A stretch of DNA of 64,000 nucleotides from CALGYY01 sp963678485 (GCA_963678485.1 OY782882.1:2294001-2358000), one strand, 5' to 3'; counted from the first letter of the stretch, positions 1 through 8,757 are shown. A program made the numbers and translations. The notes: generated from the letters alone by a model not told the origin.

Positions 1-3000
1 GGTGCAACCGGAGATACCTATTATTGGTATATTGATTCCGATACCGATCCTACATCTTTTTATTTCCGATCTGCTAATAATGGCGAAAATGCCTCCCCGG
101 TTAATGTATCCAGCTGGACGGCTTCAATGGGTGTCGGTACTCCTGTGATTCAATATGCCGAACCGGAAATGAATATTACAGGGAATTCAACAACCATTAA
201 TGATGGCGATGTCACTCCTTCGATATACGACCATTCCGATTTTGGATGGATAACTTCTGGTACGGTAACACGAACGTTCACCATTCAAAATCTCGGAACA
301 GAAACCTTAACGCTTACCGGAACGAGTCCGTATGTTGTTATTGGAGGCGCAAACTCGGCAGACTTTAGTGTTACAACTGTCCCATCAGCTACAATCGCGG
401 CAGGAAGCTCGACAACATTTCAGGTTACAGCTTCTCCCTCTGCAGTAGGGGTACGATCAGCAACCCTATCCTTCGCCAACACCGATACAGATGAAAATCC
501 CTACAACTTTTCTATCCAGGTGGGTCTTGGGATTTCACCCGTTATAACAACGCAGGCTGTAAACGGAATAAGTACAAACACAGCTACTGGCAATGGTAAT
601 ATTACTACGCTGGGTATTCCTAACCCAACCTCTCACGGCGTTTGCTGGAATACATCAGGAATCCCAACAACAGCCGACTTTGTCGCGGATAATGGTGCCG
701 CTTCGGCAACAGGCGCGTATACAGTATCAATGACTGGTTTATCCGTTAATACAACGTATTACGTTCGTGCTTTTGCGACCAATACCACTGGAACAAGTTA
801 CGGTACGGAAGTGTCGTTTATCACCAACGGAATTGCACCAACTGTAACTACTCAGGCTGTTTCAAGTATTACAGCTTCAACAGCAACAGGTAATGCAAAC
901 ATCACTTCGCTAGGTATACCAAACCCAAGCGCACACGGCATTTGCTGGAATACCACAGGGAATCCAACCACGGCCAACTTTGTTGTGAATAATGGCGCTG
1001 CTTCGGCAACTGGGGTCTATACAGCATCGATGATTGGTTTATCCGCCAATACAACGTATTATGTTCGTGCTTTTGCTACGAATATTGCAGGGACAAGCTA
1101 TGGTGCAGAAGTGTCGTTTACAACAGCTGCAATTGCCCCAACGGTAACGACACAAGCTGTTTCAGGCATTACCTCTAATTCAGCTACCGGCAATGGAAAC
1201 ATCACTTCGCTGGGTGTTCCTAACCCAACAGTACACGGAGTTTGTTGGAATACCACAGGAAATCCAACAACGACAGACTTTGTTGTGGATAATGGTGCTA
1301 CTTCAGTAATCGGTGCCTTTACAGCATCAATGTCAAGTTTGACGGCCAACACAACCTATTACGTTCGTGCTTTTGCGACGAATATTGCAGGGACAAGCTA
1401 TGGTACAGAAGTGTCGTTTACAACCAATGGAATTGCCCCAACTGTCACCACACAGGCTGTTGCAAGCATTACTGCAAATACAGCCACCGGCAATGGTAAT
1501 ATAACTTCGCTAGGTATTCCTAACCCTACAGCACACGGAGTTTGTTGGAATACCGCAGGGACCCCAACCACAGCCAACTTTGTTGTGGATAATGGCGCTA
1601 CTTTAATAACTGGTGCCTTTACAGCATCAATGACAAGTTTATCCGCCAATACAACCTATTACGTTCGTGCTTTTGCAACGAATATTGCAGGGACAAGCTA
1701 CGGTACAGAAGTGTCGTTTACAACAGCTGCAATTGCTCCATCTGTCACCACACAGACAGTTTCAGATATCACGGCCAATACAGCCACCGGCAATGGCAAT
1801 ATAAATTCGCTGGGTGTTCCTAACCCAACAGCACACGGAGTTTGTTGGAATACCATCGGCACACCGACAACAACCGATTTTGTTGCGGATAATGGTGCTG
1901 CTTCGGTAACCGGGGCCTATACAGCAGCTATGACAAATTTAACTGCCAGTACAACATATTACGTTCGTGCTTTTGCGACGAATATTGCAGGGACAAGCTA
2001 TGGTACAGAAGTGTCGTTTACAACCAATGGAATTGCCCCAACTGTCACCACACAGGCTGTTGCAAGCATTACTGCAAATACAGCCACCGGCAATGGTAAT
2101 ATAACTTCGCTAGGTATTCCTAACCCGACAGCACACGGAGTTTGTTGGAATACCACAGGGATCCCAACCACAGCCAACTTTGTTGTGGATAATGGCGCTA
2201 CTTTAATAACTGGTGCCTTTACAGCATCAATGACAAGTTTATCCGCCAATACAACCTATTACGTTCGTGCTTTTGCAACGAATATTGCAGGGACAAGCTA
2301 CGGTACAGAAGTGTCGTTTACAACAGCTGCAATTGCTCCATCTGTCACCACACAGACAGTTTCAGATATCACGGCCAATACAGCCACCGGCAATGGCAAT
2401 ATAAATTCGCTGGGTGTTCCTAACCCAACAGCACACGGAGTTTGTTGGAATACCATCGGCACACCGACAACAACCGATTTTGTTGCGGATAATGGTGCTG
2501 CTTCGGTAACCGGGGCCTATACAGCAGCTATGACAAATTTAACTGCCAGTACAACATATTACGTTCGTGCTTTTGCAACGAATATAGCAGGAACAAGCTA
2601 TGGAAGTGAAGAAAATTTCATCACTGCAACGCCCAGCATTGCATTCACCACAAGCAGCTCAAACGGACTGGAATCGGTCAACAGTGCCAATATTCAAGTT
2701 GACCTCACTGTCGCAAGCAGTCTGGTGGTTACGGTTGATTATTCTATAACAGGTACAGCAACTGGCGGTGGCATTGATTACACGCTTGCAAACGGCACGC
2801 TGACCATCACTGCAGGTAACACAAGTAATGATATCACCATTGCAGGAATTGTAAATGATTTATTAGATGAAACAAACGAAACGGTTATTGTTACTTTGTC
2901 AAACCCAGTCAATGCAACCTTGGGCACAAATACAGTCCATACTTATACCATTACCGACAATGATGCAACGCCCAGCATTGCTTTCAATACAACCACTTCC

Positions 3001-3903
3001 AGCGGGGATGAATCAATCAGCAGCGCCGATTTGCAGCTTGATCTTTCGGCCGAAAGCGGATTACCAGTGAGTGTTGATTACACCGTAACAGGCACAGCAA
3101 CGGGCGGCGGTACTGATTACACGCTTGCCAACGGCACGCTGACCATCACTGCAGGTAATACAAGTAATGATATTACCATTGCCGGCATTGTAGATGATTT
3201 GTTAGATGAAACCGACGAAACCGTGATTGTAACATTATCCAATCCGGTCAATGCAACACTGGGGACAAATACAGTCTACACATACACCATCACCGATAAT
3301 GATGCAACACCAAGCATAGCTTTCAATACAACCACTTCTAGTGGGGATGAGTCAATCAGCAGCGCCGATTTGCAGCTTGATCTTTCGGCCGAAAGTGGCC
3401 TGACTGTTTCAGTTGATTATACCGTAACGGGCACAGCAACGGGCGGCGGCATTGATTATACGCTGGCCAACGGCACGCTGACCATCACTGCCGGTAACAC
3501 AAGTAATGATATCACCATTGCAGGAATTGTAGATGATTTGTTAGATGAAGGTGACGAAACGATCATCGTCACCTTATCAAATCCAGTGAATGCAACACTG
3601 GGGACAAACACGGAATACACATATATAATTGTAGATAATGATTTGGAGACAGCTGTTTCTGAATTTTCAAAAAGTGACATATCTGTGTATCCTAATCCTT
3701 TTACAAATAGTATCCATTTCGATAATGTAAGTGGCGATATATCCCTTATTATGATATCTGATTTGTCGGGCAGAACGATGTTAGAAATTAATTACAATGG
3801 AGAAAAAGATCTCAATGTAAATCATCTGTCTTCAGGGGTATATTTATTAACCTTTGTAAAAGGCAATGGTGAAAAACAAATCATAAAGCTAGTAAAAGAA
3901 TAA
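1..3903 (+). CDS. Large repeat-rich T9SS-secreted surface protein, 5' truncated
   Basis: The frame is open from base 1, so the ATG at 127 is probably internal and the true start lies left of the window. Numbering from 127, residues 1-136 contain a choice-of-anchor D (HYDIN/ASPM-like) beta domain. Residues 137-836 are seven near-identical 100-residue Fn3-like repeats, each ending in a GTSYGTEVSF-type motif. About 836-1173 are three 113-residue Calx-beta domains with DNDATP linkers. The last ~75 residues are a T9SS type A sorting domain (VYPNPF, then GVYLLTF, ending in KLVKE). The protein should be exported by Sec, cross the outer membrane through T9SS and be displayed or released; adhesion is an inference from the domain mix. 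The gene ends in a strong hairpin terminator. Confidence 0.9.
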   Translation, partial: GATGDTYYWYIDSDTDPTSFYFRSANNGENASPVNVSSWTASMGVGTPVIQYAEPEMNITGNSTTINDGDVTPSIYDHSDFGWITSGTVTRTFTIQNLGTETLTLTGTSPYVVIGGANSADFSVTTVPSATIAAGSSTTFQVTASPSAVGVRSATLSFANTDTDENPYNFSIQVGLGISPVITTQAVNGISTNTATGNGNITTLGIPNPTSHGVCWNTSGIPTTADFVADNGAASATGAYTVSMTGLSVNTTYYVRAFATNTTGTSYGTEVSFITNGIAPTVTTQAVSSITASTATGNANITSLGIPNPSAHGICWNTTGNPTTANFVVNNGAASATGVYTASMIGLSANTTYYVRAFATNIAGTSYGAEVSFTTAAIAPTVTTQAVSGITSNSATGNGNITSLGVPNPTVHGVCWNTTGNPTTTDFVVDNGATSVIGAFTASMSSLTANTTYYVRAFATNIAGTSYGTEVSFTTNGIAPTVTTQAVASITANTATGNGNITSLGIPNPTAHGVCWNTAGTPTTANFVVDNGATLITGAFTASMTSLSANTTYYVRAFATNIAGTSYGTEVSFTTAAIAPSVTTQTVSDITANTATGNGNINSLGVPNPTAHGVCWNTIGTPTTTDFVADNGAASVTGAYTAAMTNLTASTTYYVRAFATNIAGTSYGTEVSFTTNGIAPTVTTQAVASITANTATGNGNITSLGIPNPTAHGVCWNTTGIPTTANFVVDNGATLITGAFTASMTSLSANTTYYVRAFATNIAGTSYGTEVSFTTAAIAPSVTTQTVSDITANTATGNGNINSLGVPNPTAHGVCWNTIGTPTTTDFVADNGAASVTGAYTAAMTNLTASTTYYVRAFATNIAGTSYGSEENFITATPSIAFTTSSSNGLESVNSANIQVDLTVASSLVVTVDYSITGTATGGGIDYTLANGTLTITAGNTSNDITIAGIVNDLLDETNETVIVTLSNPVNATLGTNTVHTYTITDNDATPSIAFNTTTSSGDESISSADLQLDLSAESGLPVSVDYTVTGTATGGGTDYTLANGTLTITAGNTSNDITIAGIVDDLLDETDETVIVTLSNPVNATLGTNTVYTYTITDNDATPSIAFNTTTSSGDESISSADLQLDLSAESGLTVSVDYTVTGTATGGGIDYTLANGTLTITAGNTSNDITIAGIVDDLLDEGDETIIVTLSNPVNATLGTNTEYTYIIVDNDLETAVSEFSKSDISVYPNPFTNSIHFDNVSGDISLIMISDLSGRTMLEINYNGEKDLNVNHLSSGVYLLTFVKGNGEKQIIKLVKE
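535..2634 (+). repeat. Seven tandem 300-bp coding repeats
   Basis: Seven in-frame units of exactly 300 bp (units start near 535, 835, 1135, 1435, 1735, 2035, 2335) encode the Fn3-like modules. Units 4-5 (about 1381-1980) and 6-7 (1981-2580) form a 600-bp pair that differ at only four positions by my comparison (1527, 1555, 1562, 1977 relative to the first copy). That points to a recent two-unit tandem duplication. The earlier units are more diverged. Confidence 0.95.
2629..3645 (+). repeat. Three tandem 339-bp Calx-beta coding repeats
   Basis: Three in-frame units of 339 bp start near 2629, 2968 and 3307, each encoding one Calx-beta domain with the calcium-binding type acidic stretches (LLDETDET, ITDNDA). 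Units 2 and 3 are closest to each other. The number of units could change by recombination without breaking the frame. Confidence 0.9.
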
Positions 3904-3920
3904 AGAAACACGATTGCGAA

Positions 3921-3968
3921 ATAAGAAGCCCTATCCGCCTGCATACATTGGCGGGTAGGGCTTCTTAT
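3921..3968. terminator. Strong bidirectional hairpin after the T9SS gene
   Basis: A 19-bp stem (3921-3939 with 3950-3968, one G.T pair) with a 10-nt loop lies 18 nt after the stop codon. It is flanked by AT-rich sequence, with a TTTTG tract after the right arm. Confidence 0.85.
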
Positions 3969-3995
3969 TTTGTTTCTTATGAATAGTATTTCAAG

Positions 3996-4041
3996 GTAGC
4001 CCTCAAGGGTGTGATTTCGCACCGGTTTGGGGGGGATTTGG
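3996..4041 (+). repeat. G-rich downstream element, copy 1
   Basis: About 46 bp that recur at 7096 and 13717: a GTAGCCCTCAAGGG segment, a short dyad (GGTG...CACC), then a run of six or seven G followed by ATTTGG. This copy lies 28 bp after the terminator hairpin of the preceding gene. Function is unknown. Confidence 0.75.
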
Positions 4042-4136
4042 AGAGGATTTCCCGACTTAATATCCATCTTGATTCCCAGCAATAAAGGTTTATATGGCTT
4101 TATTTGTTATTTTTGATTAAAGCCAACCCCAAGCGA

Positions 4137-5228
4137 ATGAAAAAATTATCTATTGTCATTTTATCTATAATACTTAGCTTTTGTGCCAGCGCTCAAATTG
4201 ATCCTATTTCTGTATATCAATATCTTAGAAGAGGTGAATTAGAAAAAGCTAAGGTTGGTATTGATAAGACATGTTCTAATGAAGCCACCAATGGCCAAGC
4301 AAAGACATGGTTTTATCGTGGAAATATATATTTGAGTATTTATTTGTCTGATAATCCTGAATACAAAAAGTTAGATACAAATGCATTGCAAATTGCACAT
4401 GATTCTTATCAGCGAGCAATTCAAATTGATTCTGAAGTATCAAATAGTTATCTGGCCCCCCCCAGCCCTGTGATTGGGCTTTTTGTTGTGGGCGAACAAT
4501 TTTATAATAAGGGGGTGGATAAATATAAAAACAAACAATACCTGGATGCAATTAGAAGCTTTGGCGTTACTCAAAATATCAATACTCAGTTTGGCAGAAA
4601 AGATACAAATGCAAGCTATAATATTTTGCTTTGTAAGAAACAACTTGAGAAAAATATGTCGAATTCAATATTGGTTGAGAATAATAGCATAGTAAATAAT
4701 AATGCATCAAATTGCGCTTTTCGAAATGTTACTTGGGGCGATAATTCATCTGAGGTTCAGAGTAAAGAAGAGGGCGCAATGATAGTAGAAGGTGATGGGA
4801 CCGGGTTCCATCTTATTTCGTACAATGCTAGGGTGTTTAACCTTGATGCAATATTGTTGTATGTGTTTGCAAAGGATAGTCTTACGAGAGCAAGAGGCTC
4901 AATTTGTGAGAGTTTTGGAAATAAAAATAATTATATTGTTGAGTATTCAAATATTAAAGACAAGTTAATCGAAAAATATGGGAAACCTATTTCTGATGAA
5001 CAAAGATGGAAAGATGACTATTATAAGGATAATCCTGATAATTATGGTATGGCTGTCTCAGCTGGTCTTCTGGAATATTATTCAGAATTTGAAACAGATT
5101 GTATGAAAATCATAATCGTATTGTCTGGAGAAAATTCTGATATAAATTTGAGTTTTGAATATATTTCAAAAAAATACTCTGCTTTAGAAAATAAAGTAAA
5201 AAGGGAAGCTGAGCAAAATGATTATTAG
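4137..5228 (+). CDS. Secreted TPR-containing protein fused to an unnamed C-terminal domain
   Basis: 363 residues from the ATG at 4137. An upstream in-frame ATG at 4104 is less likely because the signal peptide (MKKLSIVILSIILSFCASAQ) begins at 4137. Residues about 20-155 have TPR-like helices (AKTWFYRGNIYLSIY; FYNKGVDKYKNKQYLDAI). From about residue 190 a different segment follows (FRNVTWG..SSEVQS, KYGKPISDEQRWKDD, LEYYSEFET), which resembles a stand-alone domain of hypothetical proteins and which I cannot name. A run of eight C at 4456-4463 lies in the coding sequence and the frame holds across it. Periplasmic or outer-membrane location is inferred; function is unknown. Confidence 0.75.
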   Translation: MKKLSIVILSIILSFCASAQIDPISVYQYLRRGELEKAKVGIDKTCSNEATNGQAKTWFYRGNIYLSIYLSDNPEYKKLDTNALQIAHDSYQRAIQIDSEVSNSYLAPPSPVIGLFVVGEQFYNKGVDKYKNKQYLDAIRSFGVTQNINTQFGRKDTNASYNILLCKKQLEKNMSNSILVENNSIVNNNASNCAFRNVTWGDNSSEVQSKEEGAMIVEGDGTGFHLISYNARVFNLDAILLYVFAKDSLTRARGSICESFGNKNNYIVEYSNIKDKLIEKYGKPISDEQRWKDDYYKDNPDNYGMAVSAGLLEYYSEFETDCMKIIIVLSGENSDINLSFEYISKKYSALENKVKREAEQNDY

Positions 5229-5292
5229 GATTGATAAACCACAATAGTATGCTTTGGTTATTCCGTTTCCCCTTTAGTTCCCATGAGAATGC

Positions 5293-5982
5293 TCAAATAA
5301 TACCACACTCAGACGCAAACCTTGTTGCATCAGCGGCATTTTTTAATTCCAGCTTTCTATATATGTTTTTGCGATGGGTTCTAACTGTATTAGTTGACAC
5401 AAATAGTACATCTGCAATTTTCTTATCTGCCATTCCTTTAGCAATAAGTTCAATGATTTGCTTCTCTCTTTTGGATAATTGACAAACACGAATCTGACTT
5501 CTTAATTTTTGATTTTCTCTAAGCAAGTTAAGAAGGCGGGGTTCATTGTACATGGGCTTTGTCATATTAAAGCCTGCTCCAGCCAAAAGATGTGGTGTTC
5601 CATCGGAATTCCGTCTTAAAACCTTGACAATCGAATATAGCCATAACCACTCACCATTGGAATGCTTTACCCTGATTACAGAGTCAATAGGACCATCCTC
5701 TTTTAACAAGACTTCGGTGGCTTCCTTTAGTGCAAGCATATCATCAGGATGATACTGTTGTTTGACATATTCAACACCGTAGCCATATCGTTCTTCTTTG
5801 GTAAGACCAACAATCTCTGCAGCAGTTTTATTAATCCAAATTGTTTCGAGCGTATTGGCATCATTCATAAACAATCCGGCCGGCACTTCTTCTATAAATT
5901 TCCATAAAAAGTCGACTTTATCCGAACTGCTCAGATCTGTTTTCTGATGTGGCATTAGGGGTGTACCTCGGTTTTCTTCCAT
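5293..5982 (-). CDS. PAS-domain LuxR-family transcriptional regulator
   Basis: 229 residues. Residues about 25-145 form a PAS/PAC sensor domain (FIEEVPAGLFMND, WINKTAAEIVGL, HPDDM, VKHSNGEWLWLYS). Residues about 165-229 are a LuxR/GerE helix-turn-helix (LSKREKQIIELIAKGMADKK, VSTNTVRTHRKNIYRKL). There is no receiver domain and no adjacent kinase, so the PAS domain probably senses a small ligand or protein directly. It converges with the TPR-fusion gene, leaving 64 nt between them. The target is unknown, though the divergent tail-collar-like gene at 6266 is the nearest candidate. Confidence 0.88.
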   Translation of the reverse strand: MEENRGTPLMPHQKTDLSSSDKVDFLWKFIEEVPAGLFMNDANTLETIWINKTAAEIVGLTKEERYGYGVEYVKQQYHPDDMLALKEATEVLLKEDGPIDSVIRVKHSNGEWLWLYSIVKVLRRNSDGTPHLLAGAGFNMTKPMYNEPRLLNLLRENQKLRSQIRVCQLSKREKQIIELIAKGMADKKIADVLFVSTNTVRTHRKNIYRKLELKNAADATRFASECGII

Positions 5983-6265
5983 GGTAAATTAGTTTAGAAT
6001 TTTAAGAAAGATTGTTTAGTGGTTATATTTCTCTTATATAAAGATATAAAAAATTACCGCATTTGAGGTATATTAATGTAAGACATATTACTTTTTCTTT
6101 GTAATGTTTTCTAAATTATTCATGTCAGTATCTTTAATATAGGAAATTATCAATAAGAATTCTGCAGATCCAATCCTTAATCAAGAAAATAAGTGGAGAC
6201 CAGAAACCACAAAAACGGGGCGAAACCGAAAAGCCATATGAGTAGGAGATTAAAACCAACCCAAT

Positions 6266-6814
6266 ATGTTATCAAAATCAGACTTAGACCAAATTCAAGT
6301 GGAATTAGACAAGCTTATTCCGAAACACATGCCTGTCGGAACAATTATTTCATCCTTAATAAATTATCACCAATTTGTAGATATTGTTGGAGATGAAATC
6401 GGCTTTAATAAAGAAACTTCCAAATGGGCGCCGGCTGACGGGCGAGATGTCACAGGATCACTTTATTATAAATACAATAACGGGGAAGCACATGTTCCAG
6501 ATTTAAGAGGTGTTTTTTTACGCGGATTAAATACTTTTGATGATTCTGAAGAAAAACCAGTTTTGGAAGCACAAATGGATATGGATGGTCTCCGCAAAGT
6601 AGGAAGAATTCAGAATGATTCAATAAAAAAGCATGAACACCCTATTCAAGGAACGGCAAACTCTGCTGGGGGAGGAGAGCCAGTAATTACCCTTGGCCTA
6701 TTTCATGGAGGAACTACAATTAGATTAGGTAATAATAACAAAGCAGAACCTATCGGAGAACTGGAAACTAGACCTAAAAATGCCGCAGTGAACTATTATA
6801 TAAAAATCAATTGA
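6266..6814 (+). CDS. Orphan phage tail-collar-like protein
   Basis: 182 residues with no signal peptide. The pattern matches the C-terminal part of phage tail fibre/collar proteins: a GTII start, W.PADGRDVTGS, VPDLRGVFLRGLN, the (V/G)RIQNDSIKKHEHP segment rich in Q, D and H, and the closing ETRPKNAAVNYYIKIN. In phages this fold trimerises and binds receptors or metal ions. No capsid, tail or integrase genes are nearby, so this is a stand-alone gene, perhaps a domesticated phage or tailocin fragment. It diverges from the PAS-LuxR regulator across 283 bp. Confidence 0.75.
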   Translation: MLSKSDLDQIQVELDKLIPKHMPVGTIISSLINYHQFVDIVGDEIGFNKETSKWAPADGRDVTGSLYYKYNNGEAHVPDLRGVFLRGLNTFDDSEEKPVLEAQMDMDGLRKVGRIQNDSIKKHEHPIQGTANSAGGGEPVITLGLFHGGTTIRLGNNNKAEPIGELETRPKNAAVNYYIKIN

Positions 6815-7048
6815 AGTAAATTTTCGTAAAGAAGTGCTTTCAATATGGTTAGCAATTTCAACTCACTTGCCAAAACACCTTTTTTATTTCAAACTTAACT
6901 TTTCTGTTTTTGAATTTTTTTTGTATTCATAATCTTCTTATAGTTGCACTATTGATGATGCACGCAGATAAAAACTGGCTTTTGAAAAATTAGAAAATGA
7001 AATAGGAAAAAGTCAACAAAAACAGAAATATTTCTGCATTTAGAGTAA
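6815..7048. other. AT-rich intergenic stretch with no gene
   Basis: Between the tail-collar-like gene and the hairpin at 7049 I see only AT-rich sequence, no ORF with coding character and no RNA motif I can recognise. Confidence 0.6.
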
Positions 7049-7081
7049 AATCCCCTGATACTGCTGAGGTTTCAGGGGATT
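7049..7081. terminator. Hairpin of the TCCCCTGATA family, copy 1
   Basis: A 10-bp perfect stem (7049-7058 with 7072-7081). It lacks a clear U-tract, so termination is uncertain. Almost the same hairpin sequence stands at 13669-13703, and in both places it is followed by the G-rich downstream element, so hairpin and element move as a unit. Confidence 0.55.
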
Positions 7082-7095
7082 CGTTACTTGTAGTA

Positions 7096-7160
7096 GTAAC
7101 CCTCAACTGTATCATTTCGCCCCGGTGTTGGGGGGATTTGGAAACGATAAGTATGCTCAA
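7096..7160 (+). repeat. G-rich downstream element, copy 2
   Basis: This is the most diverged copy (CCCTCAACTGTATCATTTCG instead of CCCTCAAGGGTGTGATTTCG) but keeps the GGGGGGATTTGGAAACGATA end. The similarity to the copy at 13717 runs about 20 bp beyond the core, to a shared CTCAAAA. Confidence 0.65.
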
Positions 7161-7220
7161 AAATAAGTTGGTGAGCCATTTATGTCATTTTTAATAAAAA
7201 TCAATTGCGGTGGAATTAGC

Positions 7221-7266
7221 ATAGACAAAGCATTTGTATTAACTTAATACAACTATCTTTGTCTAT
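7221..7266. promoter_or_regulatory. 46-bp dyad overlapping a Bacteroidota-type promoter
   Basis: A perfect outer inverted repeat of 10 bp (7221-7230 with 7257-7266) encloses a perfect inner one of 9 bp (7234-7242 with 7244-7252) around a single central C at 7243. A TTTG at 7233-7236 and a TATCTTTG at 7254-7261 match the -33 and -7 promoter elements with 17 bp between them, so the dyad lies over the promoter. The ATG of the operon's first gene follows 22 bp downstream. It is a candidate operator for a dimeric repressor or a 5' leader hairpin. Confidence 0.65.
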
Positions 7267-7287
7267 GATTTTTAATCTTTAGATCAA

Positions 7288-7875
7288 ATGATTAAGAGGA
7301 TTTTATTTCTGGCCGTGATTATTGATTCATTATTTTGCAGTCCGTGTTTAGGACAATCTGATACGGTGCCTCACCAGAAAACACTGCCTTATAGGCATTC
7401 TATAGGAATTCAAATCAATCCCTATTTTAATTCTTTTTATATTCGTAGCAACAAGTATCCTACTGTCTTTGCCATCAGATACGGTTTCCAATTGAAGAAT
7501 AACCTTAGTTTCGGCCCCGAGTTCTCTCTATGGAATGCTGATGTCCCTAATTATAAATCCTCGATATACAAGATCGGTTTGTATGCCAGATATTCGTTTT
7601 TGAAAAAATTGAATTTTCAGCCCTTTATTGAAGCAAACGGTTTTTACTATTATGAAAACACCATCCATTCAGTAAATGGTTTCTCTTCGGAAAAAATTGG
7701 TGGCGGCGTTGACTATTTTTTAGCTCCGGGATTTTCGTTTTATTTTTTCAAAAAGCATTTGGGACTTGATCTACTCTTCAAATGGAATCATAAAAACGGA
7801 ACCGCCGCCAGTCTTGGCCCATTTGAGTTTTCTTACCGATTGAGTTATCATTTTGACCAATTTAAATTCAAATGA
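7288..7875 (+). CDS. Small outer-membrane beta-barrel-like protein
   Basis: 195 residues with a signal peptide (MIKRILFLAVIIDSLFCSPC then LGQ). The mature part is rich in alternating aromatic and polar residues (IGIQINPYFNSFYI, SFGPEFSLW, LSYHFDQFKFK at the C-terminus), as in small eight- to ten-stranded outer-membrane barrels. It is the first gene of a three-gene operon and its stop overlaps the next start (ATGA). Its role beside the TonB receptor is unknown; an accessory surface component is an inference. Confidence 0.7.
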   Translation: MIKRILFLAVIIDSLFCSPCLGQSDTVPHQKTLPYRHSIGIQINPYFNSFYIRSNKYPTVFAIRYGFQLKNNLSFGPEFSLWNADVPNYKSSIYKIGLYARYSFLKKLNFQPFIEANGFYYYENTIHSVNGFSSEKIGGGVDYFLAPGFSFYFFKKHLGLDLLFKWNHKNGTAASLGPFEFSYRLSYHFDQFKFK

Positions 7876-8756
7876 AACGGGGTCTTTGTTTTTTGATCTT
7901 GATCTTTTTAATAGCTTCCTGTACTAAGGAAGTTAAACTGGATTTTCCGGAGGCAGAGCGCAAAACAGCTATTAGTTGTTTCTTTACTCCCGACAGTGTT
8001 TTCAGGGTATTTGTCAATCAAACTTCAGCCATTCTGGACGATACAGTTTATTATGTACAAAATGCAAAATTGAACCTCTTTGAGAATGGTATGCTGTTCG
8101 ATTCGCTAAGCTATGATACTTTGGGTTGGTACATTTCTACAAAGCCACCTGTTATCGGAAATAGTTATACGATCACGGTGGTTGTTCCGGATTGCCCAAC
8201 CATTGCAGCATCCGATGTTATTCCCGCTAAGGAAAGTATTTCTAGTGTTTCATTTATTGATTCTGCAATTTTTGACACCGATGGTTATTTTGCTGAGGTT
8301 AATGTGTCTTTCCCTGACAATGGCAGCGTGTCTAATTATTATGAGTTAATTTTAATGAAGCGCTATGTTGATGAATTTGGTACTACACGCAACGAGATCA
8401 TTAGTTGCGCGAGCGATAAAATAACAGACAATGTGTTGAAAAATGAAGGATTGCTGGATTACTTTCCATCATCATTCGTGTTTTCTGACGCATTGTTTAA
8501 CGGGACGTCTCATGAAATGAAATTGTTTTTATTGAGAGACAATATGGTTGAAAATTCGCAAATTATTGTTGTCTTTCGTTCTATTTCGGAACAGCTTTAC
8601 CATTATAAAAAAACACTAACCCTTCATTTGAATAATCAGCAAAGTGACATCTGGAATGGCGTGGGAGAACCAGTCCCCATGTATTCCAATGTGGATGGCG
8701 GTTACGGAATTTTTGCTGGTTATTCCTTCGATACAGATACGATACAATTACCCTGA
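7872..8756 (+). CDS. DUF4249-family lipoprotein
   Basis: 294 residues. The lipobox is IASC at about residues 15-18. The N-terminus (CTKEVKLDFPEAERKTAISCF, shortened here to its pattern C-x5-LDFP) followed by VNQTSAILDD and LFENGMLFDSLSY fits the DUF4249 family, which usually sits beside a TonB-dependent receptor in Bacteroidota. It is probably a surface or periplasmic partner of the receptor. It starts inside the stop of the upstream barrel gene and ends one base before the receptor start, so the three are translationally coupled. Confidence 0.82.
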   Translation: MKRGLCFLILIFLIASCTKEVKLDFPEAERKTAISCFFTPDSVFRVFVNQTSAILDDTVYYVQNAKLNLFENGMLFDSLSYDTLGWYISTKPPVIGNSYTITVVVPDCPTIAASDVIPAKESISSVSFIDSAIFDTDGYFAEVNVSFPDNGSVSNYYELILMKRYVDEFGTTRNEIISCASDKITDNVLKNEGLLDYFPSSFVFSDALFNGTSHEMKLFLLRDNMVENSQIIVVFRSISEQLYHYKKTLTLHLNNQQSDIWNGVGEPVPMYSNVDGGYGIFAGYSFDTDTIQLP

Positions 8757-8757
8757 A

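Noticed and set aside
1098..2249. Three open minus-strand frames of about 84 codons antisense to the Fn3-like repeats
   Set aside because: They repeat with the 300-bp units and are shadows of the repeated plus-strand code; no start or promoter context of their own.
535..2634. Regularly spaced direct repeats that might suggest a CRISPR-like array
   Set aside because: The unit is 300 bp, in frame and protein-coding, with no short repeat/unique spacer pattern and no cas genes.
3996..4041. Possible tRNA or tRNA fragment, because GTAGCCCTCAAGGG looks like the reverse of a T-arm
   Set aside because: No TTCRANY loop on either strand, no acceptor or anticodon stems; the copies at 7096 and 13717 do not improve the fit.
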